From WHSW01 sp963821025 (lineage in GTDB: Bacteria > Actinomycetota > Thermoleophilia > Solirubrobacterales > 70-9), in contig CAWGCG010000004.1 in NCBI GenBank assembly GCA_963821025.1, positions 62,001-126,000 of the forward strand: a stretch of 64,000 bases of DNA. The letters run 5' to 3'. The notes beneath the pieces were generated by a model. It made no database searches and had not been told where the DNA came from. It worked only from the letters and a program-made list of their open reading frames with translations. Numbering within the stretch: the first letter of the stretch is position 1; each line of letters opens with the position of its first letter. Positions 9,076 through 17,971 of this stretch are shown here, one piece after another. The translations under genes and the position numbers were made by a program.

Positions 9076-10629
9076 ATGCTGAACGTACTCCTCTGGGCGC
9101 CCCTCGCCGCCGGTGTTCTGCTTCTGGCGCTGCCCCGCGGCGCCGCGCGCTGGGTCTCGGTCGCCGGGACGCTGGTCGCGCTGGCGGTCGCGATCGGCCT
9201 GGTCGCCGGCTTCGACTCGGACGCGCCCGGGCTGCAGCATGTGGTCGACGAGTCCTGGATCCCCGATCTTGGGGTTCGCTACGAGCTCGGGATCGACGGG
9301 ATCAGCGTCTTCTTGATCGTCTTGACCGCGGTCCTATGGACCGCCGCGACGGTCTTCTCCGCCCTGCGGGGCTATCCGGAGGACGGGCGCTCGCGCCTCT
9401 ACTACTTCCTGCTCGGCCTCGGCGAGACGGCCGCGCTCGGCGCCTTCTGCGCCCAGGACCTGCTGCTGTTCGTCCTCTTCTTCGACCTGATGCTGGTCCC
9501 GTTCTTCTTCTTGATCGGGAGTTTCGGCAGCGGCGATCGGATCGCGGCGACGACGAAGATGATTGTCTACACGCTGGTCGGCTCGCTGCTGATGTTGGTT
9601 GGTGCGATCGCGACCGCGATCCTCGCCGCGCAGCAGTCGGGGGGCGAGCTCACCTTCTCGATCCCCGCGCTGCGCGAGACCCTGCTGTCGAGCGGCAGCC
9701 AGGAATGGATCTTCTGCTTCTTCGCCGCCGCCTTCCTGGTCAAGATGCCGGCGTTCCCGATTCACGGCTGGATGCCGGATGCCTACCGGGCGGCGCCGCT
9801 GCCGGTGGTCCTGTTGTTGTCGGGCGTGCTCTCGAAGGTGGGCGCATACGGCTTTCTGCGGGTCGTCCTGCCGGTCTTCCCCAACGCCACCTCGACCTTC
9901 CAAGAGGCGGTCATGGTGCTCGCCGTGATCTCGATCCTCTACGGCTCGGTGATGGCCTTCACGCAGACCAACGTGCGCCTGGTCGCCGGCTACTCCTCGA
10001 TCGCCCAGCTCGGCTTCATCACCCTCGGGGTCTTCTCGCTGCGCTCCGACGGCGCCGACGGCGCGGTGCTGCAGATGGTCAACCACGGCCTGATCGTCGG
10101 CGGACTGTTCCTCGTCATCGCGATCCTCTACGAGCGCACGCGCACCGAGGACCTGGCCGAGATGGGAGGCCAGGCAAAACGGGCGCCCGTGCTCGCGGCG
10201 CTCTTCCTGGTGATCACGATGGCGACCCTGGCGATCCCCGGCTCGGCCAACTTCATCGGCGAGTTCTACATCCTCAACGGCACCTTCCAGTCGAAGATCG
10301 CATTTGCGTTCGTCGCCGCGATCGGGGTGGTCCTCGCCGCGTTCTATGCCCTGCGCCTTTATCAGCGAACGATGCACGATCGGCTCCCCGAAGGCTCCGA
10401 GTCGCGCGAGCTCTCGCTGCCCGAGGGGATCGTGCTGGCACCGCTGGTCGCCTGCATCGTCGCCCTTGCGTTCTGGCCCGGGCTGATCCTCGAGCGCGGC
10501 GAGAGCTCGGTCGAGGCGACGGTCGCCGCGGCCAGCTGCGAGCCCTCGAGCAGCACGCAGCGCAACGGCGGCTACGTGATCGTGCTGGGTGACTGTGGCA
10601 CCCAAAGCGCTTCCCTGGAGGCGAAGTGA
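9076..10629 (+). CDS. nuoM: NADH-quinone oxidoreductase subunit M (ND4, antiporter-like)
   Basis: Second antiporter-like subunit of complex I, 517 residues and about 14 helices. Diagnostic segments are YELGIDGISVFLIVLTAV, the conserved Glu of TM5, KMPAFPIHGWMPDAYRAAPLPVVLLLSGVLSKVGAYGF and YSSIAQLGFITLG. It begins 19 nt after nuoL and overlaps nuoN by 4 nt. A short Ser/Thr-rich tail with two Cys (CEPSSSTQRNGG...CGTQS) extends past the last helix; this is not a conserved NuoM feature that I recognise. Confidence 0.96.
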   Translation: MLNVLLWAPLAAGVLLLALPRGAARWVSVAGTLVALAVAIGLVAGFDSDAPGLQHVVDESWIPDLGVRYELGIDGISVFLIVLTAVLWTAATVFSALRGYPEDGRSRLYYFLLGLGETAALGAFCAQDLLLFVLFFDLMLVPFFFLIGSFGSGDRIAATTKMIVYTLVGSLLMLVGAIATAILAAQQSGGELTFSIPALRETLLSSGSQEWIFCFFAAAFLVKMPAFPIHGWMPDAYRAAPLPVVLLLSGVLSKVGAYGFLRVVLPVFPNATSTFQEAVMVLAVISILYGSVMAFTQTNVRLVAGYSSIAQLGFITLGVFSLRSDGADGAVLQMVNHGLIVGGLFLVIAILYERTRTEDLAEMGGQAKRAPVLAALFLVITMATLAIPGSANFIGEFYILNGTFQSKIAFAFVAAIGVVLAAFYALRLYQRTMHDRLPEGSESRELSLPEGIVLAPLVACIVALAFWPGLILERGESSVEATVAAASCEPSSSTQRNGGYVIVLGDCGTQSASLEAK

Positions 10630-12152
10630 CGTTCACCGCCCCCGAGATCGACTACGCCGGCATCTCGCCGGTGATCGCGCTCACCGCCGGGGTGGTGGTG
10701 ACGCTGCTGGCAGGACTGATCGGCGGGCGCAGGCAGCGGCTCGTCGTCTCGGCCTTCGGACTCGGAACGCTCGCGATCGCCGCCGGGCTCTGCATCTGGC
10801 AATGGGGCGAGTCCAAGGACCTGGTCGCCGGCGCCCTGCGGCTCGACGACCTGGCGCTCTCGGTGACCCTGATCGCGATCGCCTCGGCCGCCTTCTGCAT
10901 CCCGCTTTCGTGGCGCGAGCAGTCGGTCGAACGCCCGCTCGGGCCGGCCGGCCACGGCGAGTTCCAGTCGCTGCTGCTGTGCTCGGTCCTCGGCATGACC
11001 CTGATCGCCCAGGCGCAGAACCTGATTGCCTTCTTCGTCGCGATCGAGTTGCTCTCGATCCCGCTCTACGTCCTCTGCGGCTCGGCGCTTCGGCGCGAGA
11101 GCTCGCTCGAGTCGGGGCTCAAGTACCTGATCATCGGCTCGCTCGGCTCGGCGACGCTGCTCTACGGGCTCGCCTTCGTCTACGGCGCCTCGGGCTCGAC
11201 CGACTTCTCTCAGATCCAGGCCGCGCTCGGCGGCTCGATTGTCGACGACCCGCTCCTGTTGATCGGGATTGCGCTCTCGGCAACCGGGCTCGCGTTCAAG
11301 CTCTCGGTCGCCCCCTTCCACCAGTGGACCCCCGACGTCTATCAGGGGGCGCCGACCCCGGTGACCGCGTTCATGGCGGTCGCGACCAAGGCGGCTGTGT
11401 TCTGCGTCGTCGTCCGCTTCTTCCAGGTCGCGCTCGGGCCCGCCGTGGACGACTGGCAACCGGCGCTGGCGGCGCTGGCGGCGGTCTCGATCATCGTCGG
11501 CAACGTCGGCGCGCTCGGGCAGAGGTCGCTGAAGCGCCTGCTCGGCTACTCCGGGGTCGCCCAGGCGGGCTACATGATGGTCGCCGTGGTCGTCGCCAAC
11601 GAGGCCGGCGTCTCGGCGCTGATCTTCTACCTCGCCGCCTACGCGCTGATGAACCTGCCGGCCTTCGCGGTGATCACGATCCGCGAGCGCGAGACGCCGT
11701 TCGGCGACGACATCCGCGCCATGGACGGGCTCGGGCGCGAGCGCCCGGTGCTCGCCGTAGCGCTGACCATCTCGATGCTGGCGCTCGCCGGCCTGCCGGG
11801 AACGGCGGGCTTCATCGGCAAGCTGTTTCTGATCGAGGCGTCGGTCGACGGCGACTACACCTGGCTCGGGGGAATGATCGCGATCGGGACGATGATCTCG
11901 CTCGCCTACTACCTGCGCGTGGTCGCGGCGATCTGGATGCGCCCCGCGGCCGAGCCGGGAGCCGGCGCCCTCCCGGCGATGGCCGGCGGGTCGCAGGAAG
12001 CCGATTCAGCGGTCACCGGCTCGCGTTGCGTCGTGATCCTCGCCCTGACCGTGCTGGCCGCCGCGGCGACGGTCTTCTTCGGCGTGATCCCGGCGCCCCT
12101 GGTCGACTGGGCCGCCAACGCCGGCGAGGCGATCGGCTCGCTGCTCGGCTGA
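10626..12152 (+). CDS. nuoN: NADH-quinone oxidoreductase subunit N (ND2, antiporter-like)
   Basis: Third antiporter-like subunit of complex I and the last gene of the nuo operon. The 508-residue product contains KLSVAPFHQWTPDVYQGAPTPVTAFMAVATKAA and LLGYSGVAQAGYMM, the family signature. The GTG start overlaps nuoM (GTGA). The following gene is convergent with only 22 nt between stops. I see no obvious intrinsic terminator there. Confidence 0.96.
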   Translation: MTFTAPEIDYAGISPVIALTAGVVVTLLAGLIGGRRQRLVVSAFGLGTLAIAAGLCIWQWGESKDLVAGALRLDDLALSVTLIAIASAAFCIPLSWREQSVERPLGPAGHGEFQSLLLCSVLGMTLIAQAQNLIAFFVAIELLSIPLYVLCGSALRRESSLESGLKYLIIGSLGSATLLYGLAFVYGASGSTDFSQIQAALGGSIVDDPLLLIGIALSATGLAFKLSVAPFHQWTPDVYQGAPTPVTAFMAVATKAAVFCVVVRFFQVALGPAVDDWQPALAALAAVSIIVGNVGALGQRSLKRLLGYSGVAQAGYMMVAVVVANEAGVSALIFYLAAYALMNLPAFAVITIRERETPFGDDIRAMDGLGRERPVLAVALTISMLALAGLPGTAGFIGKLFLIEASVDGDYTWLGGMIAIGTMISLAYYLRVVAAIWMRPAAEPGAGALPAMAGGSQEADSAVTGSRCVVILALTVLAAAATVFFGVIPAPLVDWAANAGEAIGSLLG

Positions 12153-12174
12153 ATCGCCGCCGTCGGCCCAGCGC

Positions 12175-12525
12175 CTAAGCGCCGCGGTGATCGATCCGAA
12201 AGCCCTTGAGCAGCGTCTCGTGGACCGTCCACACCGTCTCGGTTCCGGCGGCCAGCGCGCAGACGTCCCCCGGACCGACCTCGATCTCGCCGCCGTCCCA
12301 GCCGATCGTCGCCCGGCCCTCGATCACGACGAAGACCTCGTCGGCCTCGACGTCGCTGAAGGTTCCCGGGGTGCAGCGCCAGACGCCGCTCTCGCAGTCG
12401 CCGGACTCCGAGAGCACGAAGGCGGAGGTCCGGGGGTCGCCGGCTATCACCTGCCCTGGATCGAGCGGCTCGTCGGCAAGCGGCGCGTCGCGCGCCGCGA
12501 CACGGGCGACCGCCGCCTCAGCCAC
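12175..12525 (-). CDS. Small cupin-domain protein
   Basis: The 116-residue product is a single cupin barrel of the DUF861/cupin_3 type (as in ureidoglycine aminohydrolase or EutQ tails). The recognisable core runs from SGVWRCTPGTFS through FVVIEGRATIGWDGGEIEVGPGD to TETVWTVHETLLKGF. The usual metal-binding histidine positions of motif 1 are not obvious, so it may bind a ligand without redox metal. It overlaps the upstream aminotransferase by 8 nt and is the terminal gene of a leftward operon, so it may act on or stabilise an intermediate of that pathway. Function unknown. Confidence 0.8.
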   Translation of the reverse strand: MAEAAVARVAARDAPLADEPLDPGQVIAGDPRTSAFVLSESGDCESGVWRCTPGTFSDVEADEVFVVIEGRATIGWDGGEIEVGPGDVCALAAGTETVWTVHETLLKGFRIDHRGA

Positions 12526-13873
12526 CCGTGAGCTCGGCGGTGGCCTCGGCGAAGACTTCGCTGTGGCGGTCGACCTGCGCCTCGGTGGTCGCCGGTGACA
12601 TCAGCGCCATCATGTGAAAGGGCGTCAACAGCACCCCCCGGTTGAGCATGTAGAGGTGCAGCAGCGCGTCGAGCTCGGGGTCCATCGCCGCCGCCGCCTC
12701 ACCGCCGCTGCGCGGCGGCTGCGCGGAGAACATGTACTCGGCGCGACAGCCGAGCCGAGTCACCGACCAGGGCAGCTGCCGCGCGGCAATCGTCTCGGCG
12801 ACCGCCGACTCGAACCGCTCGGCGAGGCCGATCATGTGCTCGAAGGCATCCTCGCTCAGGACCTCCGCGAGCGTCGCGCGGACGGCGGCCAGCGAGAGCG
12901 CGTTTCCCGCCAGGGTGCCGCCGACGCCGCCGACATCGGCCTCCTCCCAGAAGGTGTTGGCGATGACCCGGTCGGCGACCTCGGCGCTGAACCCGTAGGC
13001 GCCGACCGGGATGCCGCCGCCGATCGGCTTGCCGATCGTGAGGAAGTCCGGCTCGAGCCCGTGGGCGGCGGTGTAGCCGCCCGGTCCGCAGCAAAGCGTG
13101 TGGGTCTCGTCGATCACCAGCAGCGTCTCGGTCTCGCGGGTGAGCTCGCGCAGGCGCCGGTGATATCCGTCGTCGGCGAGGACGATCCCGATGTTGGTGA
13201 GCGCGGGCTCGACCAGCACGCAGGCGACGTCGCCCGCGCCGAGCTCGAGCTCGAGGGCGTCGAGATCGTTGATCTCGACCACGCGGGTCGTCTCGGCGAC
13301 GTGGACCGGTGGCCCGACGCTGCCCTCGCGCGGGCGCACCTCGCCGTTCACCAGGGTCGCGACGGTCTCGTCGACGCTGCCGTGGTAGCAGTGGTTGTGG
13401 ACGAGGATCTTCGGCCGTCCGGTGATCTGGCGGGCGATCCGGATCACGAATCGGTTGGCGTCGGTGGCCGAGAGGGTGAACTGCCAGTCGCGGAGGCCGA
13501 AGCGACGCTGCATCTCCTCGCCGACCGCGGCCGCGTCCTCGGTCGGCAGCATCGCGGTGACCCCGCGCCCGAGCCGCTCGGTGACCGCCGCTGCCGTGGC
13601 CGCCGGGGCGTGCCCGGTCATCGCCCCGGTGTCCCCGAGGCAGAGGTCGGCGTAGACGTTGCCGTCGACATCGACCAGCTCGGCGCCCTCCGCGCGCTCG
13701 AAGAACACCGGAAAGCTGCCCGGCCAGCGGGTCATCCAATTCATCGGCACCCCAGAGAGCAGCGAGCGCTCGGCCCGCTCGTGCAGACGCCGAGATCCAG
13801 AGCGCGACTCGGCGAAGCGCGTGCGCTCGCGCGCGGTCAGCTCGGCGATCCGCTGGCGCTCGATCGGGGTCAC
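12518..13873 (-). CDS. Class III PLP aminotransferase (glutamate-1-semialdehyde aminomutase-like)
   Basis: Fold-type I PLP enzyme, 451 residues from the GTG at 13873. The open frame extends to 13984 but would run into the upstream gene. It shows DVDGNVYADLCLGD near the N-terminus, LVIDETHTLCCGPGG (PLP-ring Asp) and the Schiff-base lysine in FLTIGKPIGGGIPVG. The sequence is closer to the glutamate-1-semialdehyde aminomutase branch than to GABA transaminases, but it sits in a catabolic operon, not with haem genes. The usual diagnostic loops carry ADVGGVGGTLAGN. Likely an amino-group transferase or mutase acting on an imported amine; substrate unknown. It is one of three class III enzymes in this locus. 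Confidence 0.85.
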   Translation of the reverse strand: MTPIERQRIAELTARERTRFAESRSGSRRLHERAERSLLSGVPMNWMTRWPGSFPVFFERAEGAELVDVDGNVYADLCLGDTGAMTGHAPAATAAAVTERLGRGVTAMLPTEDAAAVGEEMQRRFGLRDWQFTLSATDANRFVIRIARQITGRPKILVHNHCYHGSVDETVATLVNGEVRPREGSVGPPVHVAETTRVVEINDLDALELELGAGDVACVLVEPALTNIGIVLADDGYHRRLRELTRETETLLVIDETHTLCCGPGGYTAAHGLEPDFLTIGKPIGGGIPVGAYGFSAEVADRVIANTFWEEADVGGVGGTLAGNALSLAAVRATLAEVLSEDAFEHMIGLAERFESAVAETIAARQLPWSVTRLGCRAEYMFSAQPPRSGGEAAAAMDPELDALLHLYMLNRGVLLTPFHMMALMSPATTEAQVDRHSEVFAEATAELTGG

Positions 13874-13908
13874 GCCGACAGTCTCGCCGAAGCCCGCGCT
13901 TGCGGCGC

Positions 13909-15357
13909 TCAGAGCCAGCCCTTGTCCCAGGGCCCGGTGATCGCGAAGGTTTCGCCGGGATACTGCAGGTGCAAGAACAGCCACTTTCCGTCGGGGCTGA
14001 AGCCGGGCCCGGCGGTCTCGGAGGCCCCGACCCCCTGGCCCTTGCGCGGTGGGCGATCGAAGCGCCGCTTGTTGAACGGAAACAGATCGGCTGCGATGTG
14101 GTCGTGCAGCGCGAGCTTCTCTGTCACCTTGGCGAAGTTGAACAGCTCACCGTTCGGGGTCAGGCCGCGAACCCAATTGTCGGCGCCGTTGACGTCCTCG
14201 CCGTCGCCGTCCTCGCACAAGACGATCCCGCCCCGGGGGCTGACGGCAATTCCGTCGGGGCCGTTGAGGACCTTGTTACGCGGCGAGGCGTAGACGAGCT
14301 CGAGGCTGCCGCCCCCGAGCCCCTTCGCCGGGGTGTAGCGCCAGACCTGCCCTTGCTCGGCGGGGCCGCCGTCGGAGGCGACGAAATAGCAGCTGCCCTT
14401 GGCGAAGGTGCCGCCTTCCAACCCCATGAACTTGGCCGCGCCGGCCTGGCGCCCCTGCATGTAGACGGCCTGGGGGAACTCGTCGGCGCCGTTCGGATCC
14501 GGCTCTGGGATGTCGACCCAGCTGCAGGCGAGCTTCAATCCCGCCTTCCGGTCATGGGTCGTGTTGTAGCTCGGCTTGCCCTTGATCGCCAGCATCTGCA
14601 GCTTGCCGCCGCGGTGGAGCTTGCCGCGGTGATCGGGGACGTAGCGGTAAAAGCCATCGCCGGGGTCGCCGTTGTCCTCGGTCATGTAGACGATCCCTGT
14701 CCGCGGATCGACCGGGCAGGCCTCGTGGACGAAGCGTCCCATCGCTCTGATCGGCACCGGATCGACCGGCGAGGTCGCTCTCGCCGGGACCTCGAACACG
14801 TACCCGTGCTCGCGTTCGAATCCCTGGCGCTTGCCGACCGTGTTCTCCTCCCCCGAGAGCCAGCTTCCCCAGGGGGTGACCCCGCCGTTGCAGTTGTTGT
14901 CGGTGCCGTTCAGGACCAGGGCGCTACCCAAGAGCTTGCCGCCGGCGCCGTTGAAGTGCGAGACCGTGACCCCGCCCTGGGCGACGCGGTCGTAGGCCCT
15001 GCGCGGCCCGTGCGCACGGCCGGGATGAAAGCCCTCCTGGTTGCGGACGATCCAGACGGTGTTGCCTCGGCCCCTGAAGTAGCCGGTGCCGTCGTGGCAG
15101 GTCGGGGTCGGGAGGCCGTCGGACATCCGCGAGCCGGCGCGCCCGAAGCGCAGGTAGCGAAATCCCTTCGGCAGCGCGAGCGCGTTGCCGGGCCCGAACT
15201 GCAGCGGGCCGTAGCCGGGCTTGGCGGCGAACAGCTTCGAGGCCGAAGCGAGAGCCTCGTTGGCGCCGGTGTAGGCGAGCAGGGTCTCGGCAACGCTCAG
15301 CCCCGCCGCTGCCGCGATCCCGCGCTGGATGGCCTGTCTGCGTGTGAGCGTGCTCAT
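13909..15357 (-). CDS. PhoX-family (DUF839) secreted phosphatase
   Basis: The 482-residue product begins with a Tat signal (TRRQAIQRGIAAAAG), consistent with export of a folded, cofactor-loaded enzyme. It then follows the PhoX/DUF839 plan: LPKGFRYLRFGRAG, VRNQEGF, LNGTDNNCNGGVTPWGSWLSGEE, HEACPVDPRTGIVYMTEDNG and DGIAVSPRGGIVLCEDG. PhoX enzymes are Ca/Fe-dependent alkaline phosphatases, although several DUF839 proteins have unproven activity. It lies 22 nt from the downstream end of the PotD-like lipoprotein gene, so it is probably co-transcribed with it and may release phosphate from a substrate outside the membrane. Confidence 0.88.
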   Translation of the reverse strand: MSTLTRRQAIQRGIAAAAGLSVAETLLAYTGANEALASASKLFAAKPGYGPLQFGPGNALALPKGFRYLRFGRAGSRMSDGLPTPTCHDGTGYFRGRGNTVWIVRNQEGFHPGRAHGPRRAYDRVAQGGVTVSHFNGAGGKLLGSALVLNGTDNNCNGGVTPWGSWLSGEENTVGKRQGFEREHGYVFEVPARATSPVDPVPIRAMGRFVHEACPVDPRTGIVYMTEDNGDPGDGFYRYVPDHRGKLHRGGKLQMLAIKGKPSYNTTHDRKAGLKLACSWVDIPEPDPNGADEFPQAVYMQGRQAGAAKFMGLEGGTFAKGSCYFVASDGGPAEQGQVWRYTPAKGLGGGSLELVYASPRNKVLNGPDGIAVSPRGGIVLCEDGDGEDVNGADNWVRGLTPNGELFNFAKVTEKLALHDHIAADLFPFNKRRFDRPPRKGQGVGASETAGPGFSPDGKWLFLHLQYPGETFAITGPWDKGWL

Positions 15358-15379
15358 GGGAGTCCTTTCCGAGTATCGA

Positions 15380-16459
15380 CTATTGGGACTTGAAGTCCTG
15401 GAAAGCGCGCACCCACTCCTGGTAGTCGGGCGGGTAGGTCTCGGGAATCGCCTCGTCGGCGGTCTCGACCCCGGCGATCTGACGGTACTGCGGCGGGGCT
15501 AGATCGAGCGCCTCGCGGTTGGTCACCAGGTAACCGTCGCGCGCTCGGATCGCCTGCGCCTCGGGCGATGACTGCCAGTTCATCAACGCGTACGCGGCCG
15601 CGATGTTCTGAGCCTTCGAGGTGATCGCAAAACCGCAGACCCAGGACAGGGTCCCCTCCTTCGCCGGCGCCCACTTGGCGGGGACTCCGGCGCCGATCAC
15701 GCGCTGGGCGAGCTGCGGTCCGGCGGCCGCGACGACCACCTCGCCCGACTTGAACAGATTGACCAGGTCGGAGTCCGAGTTCCACAGGGTCCGAAACTGG
15801 TCGGCATGATCGATCAGGTACTGCTTGGCGCGATCGAGCTCTTCCGGGGACAGGTTCATCGGGTCCTTGATCCCGATCGCCAGCGCCGCCTCGCCGATCG
15901 CCGGCAGCGCATAGGAGCCCTGGATCGTCGAGCGACCGGCGAACTCGGGATCGAACAGGTCGGTGAGCTGATCGATCCCGCCGGGCACCTCGTCGGTGTT
16001 GTAGATGAGTCCCTCGAGGCCCGCGGAGAGGGGCACCCCGAAGGTCTGACCATCGATCCGAATCCCCTCCGCGTCGGTGAACTCGAGATCGTCCCAGGCG
16101 TCGATCCCGTCCGGGTCGAGCGGGCGCAGCAACTGCTGCGTGACCAGCGGCTCCATCTCGTCGAGGCAGACCTCGACCACATCGGCCTCGAAACCACCGG
16201 CGAGCTTGGCTGCCGCCTCCTCGTTGGAGTCGAACGTCGCGGTCTCGATCTCGAGGTCCGGGTTGGCCTCTGCCACCGGGTCGATCATCTGTGGGGTGAC
16301 GCTGTCCTCGTAGGCGAACACGCGCAGCGTCCCCGAGAGCTCGCCATCGGGATCCCCGGGCGCCGCCGCGACCTCGTCGGTGCCGCCTGAGCCCCCGCAG
16401 CCGATCACGACCGCCGCAATGGTCGCGATCGCCGCCGCGGTGCTCGCTCGCCTGAGCAT
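15380..16459 (-). CDS. PotD-like substrate-binding lipoprotein (orphan)
   Basis: Extracellular solute-binding protein of the spermidine/putrescine ABC family, 359 residues from the ATG at 16459. This start places a lipoprotein signal with lipobox VVIGC at the N-terminus. The body shows TLRVFAYEDSVTPQ, FDSNEEAAAKLAGGFEADV and DEMEPLV. It is a clear paralogue of the binding protein at 27559-28638: identical length, shared AAAKLAGGFEADVVEVC and DPMNLSP segments. No permease or ATPase lies in this arm, so it probably docks onto the PotABC encoded at 26471-30439. Ligand unknown; polyamine binding should not be assumed. Confidence 0.88.
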   Translation of the reverse strand: MLRRASTAAAIATIAAVVIGCGGSGGTDEVAAAPGDPDGELSGTLRVFAYEDSVTPQMIDPVAEANPDLEIETATFDSNEEAAAKLAGGFEADVVEVCLDEMEPLVTQQLLRPLDPDGIDAWDDLEFTDAEGIRIDGQTFGVPLSAGLEGLIYNTDEVPGGIDQLTDLFDPEFAGRSTIQGSYALPAIGEAALAIGIKDPMNLSPEELDRAKQYLIDHADQFRTLWNSDSDLVNLFKSGEVVVAAAGPQLAQRVIGAGVPAKWAPAKEGTLSWVCGFAITSKAQNIAAAYALMNWQSSPEAQAIRARDGYLVTNREALDLAPPQYRQIAGVETADEAIPETYPPDYQEWVRAFQDFKSQ

Positions 16460-16470
16460 TCCGCGCAGTT

Positions 16471-16492
16471 TGTCACATGAGTCAACAATTTG
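16471..16492 (+). promoter_or_regulatory. Putative operator, copy A
   Basis: AT-rich element TGTCACAT-N6-ACAATT in the divergent region between the PotD-like gene and the aminotransferase at 16586. With the flanking T it reads TTGT-N11-ACAA, an imperfect inverted repeat. It is 18/22 identical to the element at 23019-23040 (other strand). It lies 12-33 nt upstream of the leftward ATG at 16459, where a bound repressor would block that promoter. Confidence 0.65.
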
Positions 16493-16585
16493 CAGATTGA
16501 CCTGCTTTTCGTGTCGCCCGGGGCAATCTGCTACGAATTTCGAGCATCTGCTTGTAAACGACACGATCTAGTGGGAGACCGGAAA

Positions 16586-17971
16586 ATGACCGCCGAGACG
16601 AGCCAAGTCGACTATCCGAGCGTGAAGACCGCCCTCCCGGGACCGTTGAGCGCCGGGCTGATGGCTCGTAACGACGAGGTCATGTACGGCCCCTACCGCG
16701 AGCACGACACGGTCCCGCTCTACATCGAGCGCAAGACGGACTGGTTGATCGAGGACGTCGACGGCAATACGTTCGTCGATCACGTCTCGGCGTGGGGCTC
16801 GAACCCGCTCGGCGCCCAGCCCACCGAGACCCTGGCGGAGACGATCGCGGCGATGCACAGGTGGGGGTTCGAGATCACCGACTACGTTCGCTCTGAGCCA
16901 CCGATACGGCTCGCCGAGCGCCTGGTCGAGCTGGCGCCCGCCAACATCACCCGCGTCGCAACCGGGATCACGGGAACCGAGGTGGTCGAGGGCGCGGTCA
17001 AGCTGGCACGCGAGGCGACCGGGCGTCCGATGATCCTCGGCTTCCTCGGCCAGTACCACGGCGAGACCACGTACCTGACCGCGGCGGGGTCGACGGACCT
17101 CTCGGAGGTGACCTCGAACTCGGCTCAGTACGTGTCCGGACTCGTCTTCGCCCCCTATCCGAACGCCTTCCGGGCGCCCTTTCACAAGGGCCCGGGCCCC
17201 TATGACGACACGATCTACGTCGACTACCTGGAGGAGGTGTTGCTGCGCCACCAGGTCGATCCGGAGCAGATCGCCGGAGTGCTGATCGAGCCGGTGCTCG
17301 GCGAGGGCGGGATCGTGATCCCGTCGGCCGGCTTTTGGTCGCGACTGGCCGGCCTTTGCAAGCGCTATGGCTGGGCGCTGATCGCCGACGAGGTGCAGAC
17401 GGGGATCGGCCGCTGCGGGACGATGTTCGCGGTCGAGCGCTGGAATCTCGAGCCAGACCTGCTGCTGCTCGGCAAGGGCTTCGCCGGCGGGGTGATGCCG
17501 ATCGGCGCCACCCTCGGGACCGAGGAGATGATGCGCGACTCGACCATGCACGTCGGCGGGACCTTCGCCTGGCCTCCGGCCGCCTGCGAGGGCGCCTTGA
17601 CCAATATCGAGAACATCCTCCGCGACCGGGTCCTGGACAACGTCCAGGAAATGGAGCGGGTCGCACTCGAGGTTCTCGGTCCGCTGGTCGAGCGCCACGA
17701 GCAGGTCGGCGACGTGCGCGCGGCCGGCGGCTTGGTCGGGGTCGAATTCGTCACCGACATGGAGACGATCAACCCGGCCCCGGCGTTCCAGCTCGCCGTC
17801 CACCATGCGTCGCTGCGGCGCGGGGTCCTCGGCATCACCCAGGTCGGCAAGTGGGTCTACCGGCTGCAGCCGGCGCTCAACCAGCCGATCGAGCTGTTCC
17901 GCTGGTCGTGCGAGCAGGTCGCCGACGCGATCGACGAGGTCAGCGCCGAGCCACCGCCCGAAACCGGTTGA
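16586..17971 (+). CDS. Class III PLP aminotransferase
   Basis: PLP-dependent transaminase of the omega-amino-acid/diamine group, 461 residues. The ATG at 16586 is preceded by a GGGAG at 16573-16577 and follows the divergent promoter region; the open frame extends further upstream but into the regulatory element. Key segments are LIEDVDGNTFVDHVSAWGSNPLG, TGITGTEVVEGAVKLAREATG, QYHGETTY, LIADEVQTGIGRCG (PLP-pyridine Asp) and the catalytic lysine in LLLGKGFAGGVMPIGA. First gene of the rightward arm, overlapping the next gene by 4 nt. It resembles the enzyme at 32120-33496, so the two may act on related substrates. Confidence 0.9.
   Translation: MTAETSQVDYPSVKTALPGPLSAGLMARNDEVMYGPYREHDTVPLYIERKTDWLIEDVDGNTFVDHVSAWGSNPLGAQPTETLAETIAAMHRWGFEITDYVRSEPPIRLAERLVELAPANITRVATGITGTEVVEGAVKLAREATGRPMILGFLGQYHGETTYLTAAGSTDLSEVTSNSAQYVSGLVFAPYPNAFRAPFHKGPGPYDDTIYVDYLEEVLLRHQVDPEQIAGVLIEPVLGEGGIVIPSAGFWSRLAGLCKRYGWALIADEVQTGIGRCGTMFAVERWNLEPDLLLLGKGFAGGVMPIGATLGTEEMMRDSTMHVGGTFAWPPAACEGALTNIENILRDRVLDNVQEMERVALEVLGPLVERHEQVGDVRAAGGLVGVEFVTDMETINPAPAFQLAVHHASLRRGVLGITQVGKWVYRLQPALNQPIELFRWSCEQVADAIDEVSAEPPPETG

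Noticed and set aside
16493..16585. Riboswitch or defined -10/-35 promoter upstream of the aminotransferase at 16586
   Set aside because: TTGACC at 16497-16502 has no well-spaced -10, and I see no conserved aptamer core; only the shared operator is supportable.
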